From assembly GCA_964019695.1 (NCBI GenBank), contig OZ026521.1, positions 37,384,939 through 37,448,938 of the forward strand: DNA of 64,000 bases, read 5' to 3'. This document shows, one piece after another, positions 56,401 to 64,000 of this stretch (position 1 is its first letter; each line of letters begins with the position of its first letter). A model generated the notes under the pieces. That model made no database searches and was not told where the DNA came from. It saw nothing but the letters and a program-made list of their open reading frames with translations. Source of the stretch: Loripinus fragilis. Lineage: Eukaryota; Mollusca; Bivalvia; Lucinida; Lucinidae. Position numbers and translations under genes: made by a program.

Positions 56401-57743
56401 CCAATACGTTCAAGAATGTATAATATTATGCTTACGAAAATAAAAGCACCTAGAGTGCAAAACCACACAATAGGGTGTAATGGGTTCAAAAATTCAAAAT
56501 ACGACGTTGTTGATCTTGGGACTTTCATTAGCACACTTATATATCTAGTCATAAATGGTTTGGTGAAATCTACTGCTCCTTCTCTCATAGTATTGATACT
56601 CAGCGGTGCCACTGACATTGTAGCGTTCTGAAACAGATGATATAATACCTAACTTAGTCACACTGGTAAATGTATACGCCGATTTGGTGGTATTTACGCG
56701 TAATGCCGGTACTTCAAAGACCGGAAGTGGTAGATATTGGTGTTAATACTATACAGAAAAACATGCCATATGCCTAAAGGACTATAGACTTCGATCATTT
56801 TTAAGTATTCATTATGTGCATGGCGATTTATGTGAGCATTCAGGAATAGATTCGAGTACCGATCATTCAGATCGGTTCAGATCGGTACTCGAATCTATTC
56901 CTAAATGCTTACTTAAATCGCAATGTGCGTGCCAAATACTTAAATTAAATCTAATTCTATAGTCCTTTAGACATATGGCATGTTTTTTCTATATAGTATT
57001 AACACTAATATCTACCACTTCTGGTCTATGAAGTACCAGCAATATGCGTAAATACCACAAAATCGACGTATACATTTACCAGTGTGTTAGTGGCCAAATT
57101 TCATTTTGTTTTTTATGCTCGCTGATTAGGAAGAAACTTAGGCTTAGTACTTTTGAGACTATGTTTAAAAACCTTAGCTCACCAAGCGGTTAATAGAGGA
57201 ATGAATACTTTTGGTTGAACATATGCAATTTTATTAGCTTGTTTTCATTTTCACTTTGGTAAGTCTTTGCTTTCAATAATCAAAGTGCTCATTTTCTTGT
57301 CATGATCATGAAATAAACATCCCAATGTTAATTTGCACACGATGCTTCAGCTTATAGTAAAATCAGGTTTATACAGCATGTCTATGCAAAATTGTATACT
57401 AATCTATGATTAATAATTTGTGTAACATACCGAGTTGTTATCTGTTTAATTCAATATTTTTTATCATTTTCTGCAACATAGAACAATATAAACGTCTTAA
57501 AATACATGTTTATTGAGCTTGCAACAGTTTTACATCTATAAATGATTGCCTCATACTCAGAGCGAGGTTTAAAGTCGACTTTTTCCCATAAAAGTATCGT
57601 ATAATAACAGGCTTTTCCATGGGCTTGTGCTATCCCCTCAAAACAAAGCGGTTGGTTGCCTATTAGGTGTGCCTATTTCATAATATTTATACATTTACAC
57701 ATAAAATACCCGAAGATTTGGTTCAATCAAGATGGCCAACTGA

Positions 57744-57816
<73 letters not shown>

Positions 57817-60800
57817 ATGAGATCAGTCTGATTTGAGTCATATCAGCACATGTCACCAGACAGATGCCAAATGGACACACAATAAAATCAATATATGACA
57901 ATATGCCCATATTCCCTAATAACTTGGCCATTGATAAAATAACATACTCCTGAAAGTAATTCGCCTATCATTCCATTCCAGTTTCCGTCGTCCATTTTTG
58001 ATCCAAACTTCCCATCATGTACTAGGTATATGTCGTATTCAAACTCCAACATAGATGCAACTTCTGCGATAAGGTCTACAGCAAAACCTTCGAATCTGTC
58101 ATTCCCAGCTCGTACTACATGGTCCCGTTTGTACATACAGAAAGGTTTCTCCTGATAAAAAAATCAAATACACTGGAACATGAAATTTGGTACTTATTGC
58201 ATGAACGAGAAGCTCAGGCTTATCCTGGCCATCACAAAAGCACAGTCTCACAAGAGCGTTCGCTCCTCAGGCACACATAGCATGACTGTAAATGAAGGCC
58301 CAGATTAAATTAGACCTCTACATGGGTGCCTTAAAGATTGAATTGCACATATGCATCTCAAATAGTGCGGGAAAATATATTTATTCTTTTTTGTTAAAAA
58401 TAATGGCAGCATTTTAACAAAAACGAATACATATCATTTTATCTTGCGAAAAGATAAATGATTAAAAAATACTGTTTGTATTCTAGTTAGTGATTGTACT
58501 TTTGAAATTAAATGTTTATTTAATCTTTTGAAGCATAAGATAAATGATTATTTAGGATTGACTAACATGATTTTTAAAACCATATTTTTATGAAGGAAAG
58601 CTGAAATACTAGTGATTTATCGTTTGTGTCATCGTCGTCTGATTGAAGAGTGGTCATATTCTTTGGTGATGATTAATATTAATTATTAAATGTGTTTCAA
58701 AAGTAACTTCTGCACAAAAAAAAACTTATTTATTGTGTACCAGATAGAGGTTTCCACAGACAAAACTCTTATCTCATTTACCATTACCTGTCAGTTTAGA
58801 TGTTCAATCTATTAAAGGACTTACATATGAGACCATTAAAGAAGATAATAAAAATATATTTTTTATAAATGTTCTTTGTCTAATTTGGCATGACCATGCG
58901 CGGATCCAGACCCCCCCCCACCCCTACCCCCACCCCCATCCCCCCCCAAAAAAACTATCACAAAGCTATAGAGTTTCTTAGCAATACTGGTCAGATCCCA
59001 TGAAAAACTACATAGCTACCAAGCCAGCATTCAATACTGAACCATCATCGGCCTGTCAGGGAAACGCTTTTCGCTGGGGTGTCGATGATGGCCCGCTTTT
59101 AGTGGTATTTATATCATCTCTCCCCCTCATCAATTAAACAAAAAGCAAAACAAAAACGTTGTCACAGTTGGACCCCCTCTGACAAATTTTTCTGGACCCG
59201 CGCCTGAGGACATCATCAATATTGAATAGATACAGCTGATACATGTGTGTTAGACTTATAGTACTTATTGGAGTTTTTGTATTCCATGTGAACCATCTGC
59301 TACCATTATATCTCGTTCATCCTTAAAAGGAATCTAAAATGAGACTTATTTCAAACCAAAATCTCAAGTGCAAATAATTATTGTAAATGTCATAGCGACA
59401 TCCACAAGCAGGAAATTGCAATAAGTTGATGTGGATTGATTCAGCTGTGTGTGCGGACTTAGATTAAACTGAGTTTTCCCACTTACATTAAGTCAAAGAG
59501 AAATAGGTTGGCTTTATATTTGGTCACTAGGCTGAACCCTTCTGTAGAGGAAAACTAAAAGTGAATTGCTAACTTCCTATTTTTAATGAAACATACCAGT
59601 ATAGTAACCACTTTTGCTCTCCTTCCAACAAGAGGAAACGGTGACGTCCTGTTTATGTGCAAATGTGGCTCCTGGAGTTGAAGGCGAGTCTCTGTGGGAT
59701 CTCCAGTGTATTTCCATTCTCCTATCTGTTAAGTAGATTCAGAAACACACGTTTAGTCCTAAATGGGTCAGAATGTAAATTAAAATACCAACACTATAGG
59801 TACGTGGAGATATTTTAACACATTGCAACAAAAAGCAGTTACGCTCTTGTTGTTGATGTTATGCATATTCTGCTTACAAAACACCTTTCATAAAGAGCAG
59901 AAAAATACTAATAGATATGTATATACTCCACTCTGGTCCTCTTAGAGCAAAACTTGCCCCCTTCATATACACATTCTGTAAAGATCTGATAAAAACTACA
60001 TACATGTGTTACACAGATCCTCATGTATACATGTGGTAGTGTTGCCTTTCATACGAATGACACAAATACTGTTAATGTATATTATATTTAGAAATTCGGA
60101 AAAAATGTGTACATCAGAACAGCCCTTTTCCAAACCTTCTTACCCTGGGTTATCTGAACACACAATGCATAAATTGGAGGCAATATTTAAATTTAAAGAA
60201 GGTGTTATCGTTCGTGCTTAAGCGGTTTCCTGACATTTTTGTACCAAAAAGATTGTAATTTAATATAATATATAAACGATACCAAATGATTGATAATCTG
60301 TGGAATACACAACAACAACGACAAACAGGGTCATTTGGGAAGGACATGGTGCTGTTAGAATTCCAGATTTTTTTAATTGACGATTTTGTTTAATAATACT
60401 TGTTTTGTTAGCAGAAATAGTATTACCTGAACCTGGTCATATCCTGAAATCTCAGTGAGAAAAATTGAGAAATTAGACCTTTTTCCATTTTCGTCAAACT
60501 GGATATTCCCTAAATGCCCTTCATGTCTGATCTGAAACGATTACATGACAAATTCAATATTCTATTCAGATTTCATTTGTTTTATCAGTTTTACAAGCAC
60601 TATAGATGCATACACGGCTGCTGCTTTAGGCCTATTACAATAATTTGAGACAAAGTTTGATCGGGAGTTTGATTAAGTGGTAAATAATTGAGAAAAAAAA
60701 CAAATAGCAACCGACATTTGAAAATTAAAGTATTTCATTAGAATGAGGACACTATTTAGGCTTCGACGTAGGAAGACCTGACTATTGCAGGTGAACAACA

Positions 60801-63800
60801 AAGGTCCAGTCCAGCCTTGACATCCGCACCTTCGTCATTCGCTAGCTAGACAGTACAATGGTCCAACTCACTCTATCCAAAATTTCAATATTCTAGCTAA
60901 TCCTTGTAGCTCAGCATACTGGTTTTAGTCTCACTTTGTTGGACACCTTACAGACATGATATGGGCCATTGCATGAGATTTCCAACAATGTGGTATGTGC
61001 GACCAGCGAAGCCTCAGATCAGCCTGTCCATAAGCACAGTCTGAGCAGATCCTTTGCTAGTCGCTTGAATATTCTATGACTGTTAAGCTACTGACTGAAC
61101 ATCAGTTGGAGTTTTTAAGCTTAAAAGGAGGCTACACAGGCTCGTCTGAGTCTACACTTGTCAAAATACCATATTGTTGGAAATCACATGTCATGGCTCC
61201 ATTACCTCACTTCATGGCCACTGATCAGCATATTTTCATTTTACAACGAGTTTAATAAATTTGATAATAAATGACTACGGATAAAAGGTAGCACTAAATC
61301 TAGTTGAAATCACAGTTTGAGGCAAGAAAATGCAAATAGCAAATATGACTTTATTATGTGCGTGCTTACATTACGTTGCACAACTGATTTGCATTTCTAG
61401 TGCATTATCGAATCTAAAATGGGTTATTACCGAATTTATCTGCAGCTTAAGTCATCTGACAGTGATAGACATAACTTTAAGGCTCTACACTGTCAACCTT
61501 AAAAATATATATTGAAGAGGTTCAACAACTTTGAAAGCAAGTACATCTGAAAAGCTATTGAGAAACCAAGTAATTTGCTGCAAACCCGATAAAATTTAAT
61601 GAAAATTAAGAACGTTACAGATGATTGTACAGTAGAGAATTGAAAGCTATGGAGGGCAGCCATTTTCAGCTTTGTGACGGCACACATACAGCCTAATTAA
61701 ATATGCATAAACATAATAACTAGGTTTCTGTAAGTTTGCATTTTTATTGATTCTTCTGTTGAAAATAGGTGATGTTGAAGAGACAAAAACCCTGTACAGT
61801 TTGCAATGAAATAGGAGATTTTATTGGCTTTTCAAAATTTACAGGAAGTCCATTAAATATTCAAAATGGCAGCCTCCATTGGCTTATTAGAAGTCAGAAT
61901 TTTGATTTATAAATTGCTATAGCTTTCTGATTTTACATCCAATTTTAATCGGATTAGCAGCAGACTGCATGGTTAGATTAGGGATAGCATATAAAATTAA
62001 TTTGCTTCCAATGCTACTGTCCCCTTTAATGTAACCATTGCAAACACTTACCTGTTTTATTTCATTGGCAATTTGCTTTCTAATCTCTTCTATGCCAGTG
62101 TTTATGTCAACGAATTTAAGGACTTGTTCCAGTAAACTGATAGCATCATGTGCTATTGTCTGGTTAAGTGCATTGTCATATCTTCTTTTGACACTGTCAC
62201 CGGTATCGAATGGCATCATTCCAAACACCGTAAAATTAACATGGATATCGGAAAATATCCTGAACACATCTGGTAACTCATCACCCTGAAAAAGAATACC
62301 ATGCTCGACCTATTAAACGCACTGTGAGCATACCATTTACAAAATCATATATCATAAAACCCTTTTTAATTAAGTGCAGATAAGCTGGCTTCTGGTGGCA
62401 TACCTGCTGTTTTTGATACACGCTAATCTATATTGATGAAATTGTCTAGTTATAAACTAGACCATAGACTAGTTAAACCACAGTTGCAACTCAAAAAGAG
62501 CATAGTGCATGCGTAACAGAAGTATGAGCGCACTTGATTCATTTCAAAGTTAATGTGGCACCCAGAGGATGAATGCAATTGGTTCATTTTAAAGTTAAGG
62601 AAACACCCGAAACTAATTTTGGCCAGCACTAAAGATTTGGTACTTATTGCAAATGGGTAAAGTCACTCTCATGTATATCTAGTGGGACTCCAAGTCTATA
62701 TTAAAGACAAAACTATTCAACTTTGTCCCTACTTTGTGTTTGTGAGTAGTGTAGACTCTGGCGAGAATGTTTGGAAGCATGTGATAGTCTAAGCCTTTAC
62801 TGATCACATTGAGATAAATACCAAAGTCTCGTGTAATGGCATCGTTGGTAACCCAAGTGTAAAGCATTCCCTTTCACTCCATACATGGAGTGAAACCGAA
62901 TGCTTTAAACCTGAGTTACCGAGAATGATCCCGAACTAACATGGATGGAGTGAAACAGAATGCTCTACATCCGTGTTACCGAAGATGATCCCGAACTAAC
63001 ATGAATGGAGTGAAACGAAATGCTCTACACCTGGGTTACCGAGGATGATCACGTTATGAGTGGAGTGAAACGGAATGCGTTACACCTGGATTACCGAAGA
63101 TGATCACGTTATGAGTGAAGTGAAACGGAATGCTTTACACCTGAGTTACCGAGGATGATTCCGTCAGGAATGGAGTGAAATGGAATGCTTTTCACCTGGG
63201 CTACAGAGGATGATTACGTTATGGAATATAATGTAAACAGAATGTTTTACACCTGGGTCACCTTATGAATGGAGTGAAACGGAATGTTACTGAGGATGAT
63301 GTTATGGCTTGTCTTACTTACCGGGTCATAAAATAGCCAACTGTATGGTTTAGACAGCATTGCCAAGGATCGAGCCTAAAATATACCAATGATACATGAT
63401 TAATAAGTGTTTACTTCCAAAACCTTGCATTTGCACAGGTTTCATATTTTGTATATTTAACGTAGTTGTACATTTTGACAATGGTTCACTAACCGGTGGA
63501 TTGTTTTATTCAATTATTCACTTGGGTAAATTCTATTCCTGGATAATAAGATATTTAACAAGAGTTCAGCATATCCATAGATTTAATTATGATTGTCTAG
63601 GATAAGATGTCAGTTTTAATTATAAATATCTAGTAATATGTCAGTCCAAATTGGGATCATTTAAGTAATTTGGTCACATTAGCCTGTTAGCGCTCCATAG
63701 AAATTCCTACCACAAGTTCCTGCTTTGAAAACTATGCAACACTATGCAAATTGTATCCACGCATTGCATGATTGATATTAATTTTAAAGATCAGGTTATT

Positions 63801-64000
63801 GTTTCATTTTCGGTGTTTAAATTGTTATTATTTTAATATATTATATTAAAATATAAACTGCTTATTTTCCTCATAAGACTTACAATGTCAGAGGCTGTTC
63901 ATTACATGCTAGCTATTTGTACTTTTTTACTATCATAAAACAATAACTCACTGTTTCAAGTAGTAACTTTGTATTTTTCTTCCTGCAAAACACTATGGAG
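50279..64000 (-). CDS. iGluR-like subunit, paralogue B (10 exons, continues past the window)
   Basis: Second tandem copy of the same receptor, same strand and exon plan as copy A, offset by 39-42 kb. Exons x3 (partial) to x12 are present and open, with every splice site matching that of copy A. Protein differences seen: one residue in x10 and several in the tail; x4 to x9 and x11 look identical, except that some exon edges cannot be certain. About 45 of 830 bases differ in x10 with a single amino-acid change, so purifying selection has acted on both copies. It is probably a functional gene. Its 5' exons lie to the right of the window. Confidence 0.93.
52091..52240. mobile_element. 150-bp MITE, copy-B only
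   Basis: ATAGTCCGTGCTCAATAAGAGTA at the left resembles the complement of TACTCTTATCAAGCATGCACTCTAT at the right. Copy A reads GACACTGTCAGCAGTG across this point near 11165. Confidence 0.7.
52645..52785. repeat. Foldback element, copy-B only
   Basis: ATATTACATTGCCTGATCGG, GATAGTCGAAAATATCATCC and ATGATTATCAACC pair with GGTTGATAATCAC, GGGATGATATTTTCAACTATC and TCAGGGAATGTAATAT. Part of a stretch (52274-52794) with no match in copy A. Confidence 0.9.
52853..53084. mobile_element. MITE family 1
   Basis: GAGCCGCAACATGAGATTTC to GAAATCTCATGTCATGGCTC; paralogue of 11275-11516. Confidence 0.9.
53791..54230. mobile_element. MITE family 2, large palindrome
   Basis: CACACTGGTAAATATATACG to CGTATACATTTACCAATGTG. 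Paralogue of 12502-12904, about 110 bp past the x11 donor. Confidence 0.9.
54342..54519 (-). CDS. iGluR B, exon x11: S2 end and M4
   Basis: 178 nt with identical protein to 13011-13188 of copy A, KWWGRRSCPDY followed by the M4 helix. Acceptor TTTATCATAG; donor GTAAGT starts at 54341. Confidence 0.96.
54724..55260. repeat. Tandem duplication carrying family-8 foldbacks, copy-B only
   Basis: Two direct copies about 260 bp apart (AATACAACACAAACCAGTGG at 54738 and 54999), each holding a foldback: ATACTAGGTGAGTGTCTTTT and GATATNANGTTTACC on one side, with GGTAAACTTTATATCAAAAG closing the second. The loop GTGAGGCTTGCCAAGC is like that of family 3. Confidence 0.8.
55798..56627 (-). CDS. iGluR B, exon x10: S1 end, M1, pore, M3, S2
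   Basis: 276 residues plus two bases. The protein equals copy A except Ala214 for Val, four residues before the pocket Asp218 (YAFFWD here, YVFFWD in A). About 45 nucleotide differences from A were counted by eye, nearly all at third positions. Pore LLQGGTD, M3 SSYTANLAAFLTV, and Trp217/Asp218 with Gly169/Ile170 are all kept. Acceptor CTGTTTCAG; donor GTAAGT starts at 55797. Confidence 0.98.
56659..57086. mobile_element. MITE family 2, large palindrome
   Basis: CACACTGGTAAATGTATACG to CGTATACATTTACCAGTGTG; paralogue of 16616-17004, 31 bp from the x10 acceptor. Confidence 0.92.
57743..57816. repeat. (TATC)n microsatellite
   Basis: About 18 units; one unit longer than in copy A. Confidence 0.97.
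57948..58151 (-). CDS. iGluR B, exon x9: S1 of the ligand-binding domain
   Basis: 68 codons, identical protein to copy A (EKPFCMYKRD to GMIGELLSG); acceptor TTTTATCAG, donor GTATGT. Confidence 0.96.
58895..59203. mobile_element. MITE family 6
   Basis: CATGCGCGGATCCAGACC to TTTTCTGGACCCGCGCC; the C-run after the left end differs in length from copy A. Confidence 0.85.
59597..59725 (-). CDS. iGluR B, exon x8: linker and start of S1
   Basis: 43 codons from IGEW to VVTIL, identical protein to copy A; acceptor CTTAACAG, donor GTATGT. The intron on its 3' side lacks nothing relative to A, whereas the intron on its 5' side lacks the retroelement fragment found in A. Confidence 0.93.
60427..60531 (-). 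CDS. iGluR B, exon x7: end of N-terminal domain
   Basis: 35 codons, identical protein to copy A, with the GHLGNIQFDENGKR motif; acceptor GTTTCAG, donor GTAATA. Confidence 0.92.
60963..61200. mobile_element. MITE family 1
   Basis: GGGCCATTGCATGAGATTTC to GAAATCACATGTCATGGCTC; paralogue of 21846-22085, in the intron between x6 and x7. Confidence 0.88.
62052..62285 (-). CDS. iGluR B, exon x6: N-terminal domain
   Basis: 78 codons identical in protein to 22935-23168 of copy A, with acceptor TTTTTCAG and donor GTAAGT. Sequons NFT and NQT are kept. Confidence 0.88.
62733..62870 (-). CDS. iGluR B, exon x5: N-terminal domain
   Basis: 46 codons identical in protein to copy A. The acceptor AAAG sits at 62874-62871 inside the inverted repeat, with donor GTAGGG. 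The same uncertainty about the start applies as in copy A. Confidence 0.65.
62871..63305. repeat. Minisatellite filling the intron between x4 and x5, copy B
   Basis: Same unit number and order as 23754-24188, with a few substitutions. Antisense to the x5 acceptor and exon start. Confidence 0.95.
63322..63375 (-). CDS. iGluR B, exon x4: 54-nt microexon
   Basis: Same 18 codons as copy A (ARSLAMLSKPYSWLFYDP), with acceptor TATATTTTAG and donor GTAAGT preserved. The downstream intron again consists of the antisense tandem array. Confidence 0.82.
63952..64000 (-). CDS. iGluR B, exon x3 (cut by window edge)
   Basis: The 3' 49 nt of the exon matching 24832-25010 in copy A; donor GTGAGT starts at 63951. 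Only the ...RKKNTKLLLET end is visible. Confidence 0.85.

Larger units (their letters stand above)
57087..59596 (-). other. Introns around x9, copy B
   Basis: Non-coding DNA on both sides of x9 (57948-58151), nearly identical to copy A from 57288 rightwards. Contains the tetranucleotide repeat and one family-6 MITE. Confidence 0.7.

Overview
The window looks like nuclear DNA of an invertebrate animal, most likely a bivalve mollusc. It is AT-rich, has large introns with GT-AG boundaries, and is crowded with small foldback transposons, a tRNA-derived SINE and minisatellites of kinds common in bivalve genomes. There are no bacterial-style operons, rRNA genes, tRNA genes or CRISPR arrays. The organism call is an inference from gene structure and repeat style.

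The only host gene I can support is an ionotropic glutamate receptor (iGluR)-like subunit, present twice in tandem on the minus strand. Copy A runs from about 28.9 kb down to 7.9 kb, with 12 recognised exons. Copy B runs from the right window edge (64.0 kb) down to 50.3 kb, with 10 recognised exons, the most 5' of them cut by the edge. All proposed exon joins keep frame. Together they encode an N-terminal clamshell domain, ligand-binding halves S1 and S2, pore segments M1-M3, M4 and a short cytoplasmic tail. The signal-peptide exon was not found for either copy. Both copies look intact.

Layout: 0-0.9 kb, dispersed repeats; 0.9-7.9 kb, 3' flank of copy A; 7.9-28.9 kb, copy A; 28.9-37 kb, region upstream of copy A with mariner, LINE and MITE fossils; 37.05-40.77 kb, a tandem array of about 145-bp units; 41-50.2 kb, 3' flank of copy B, paralogous to 0.9-7.9 kb; 50.2-64 kb, copy B. 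The duplication period is about 39-42 kb. Divergence between the copies is uneven: about 5% in the pore exon, almost all synonymous, and more in the 3' flank, but only around 1% from 17.22 kb / 57.29 kb rightwards. This suggests gene conversion or a later exchange.

Most non-coding sequence is transposon-derived. Comparing the copies identifies several paralogue-specific insertions with empty sites: a Tc1 remnant (13.40-14.60 kb), a truncated retroelement (19.81-20.77 kb) and a SINE (5.74-6.06 kb) in copy A, and a 2.95-kb inverted-repeat transposon (45.01-47.96 kb) in the copy B flank.

The most interesting observations are: an intron made almost wholly of antisense copies of the next exon's splice acceptor, present in both copies; a ligand pocket carrying the Trp-Asp and hydrophobic signature of glycine/D-serine receptors behind a non-NMDA pore; and the sharp identity step between the paralogues.
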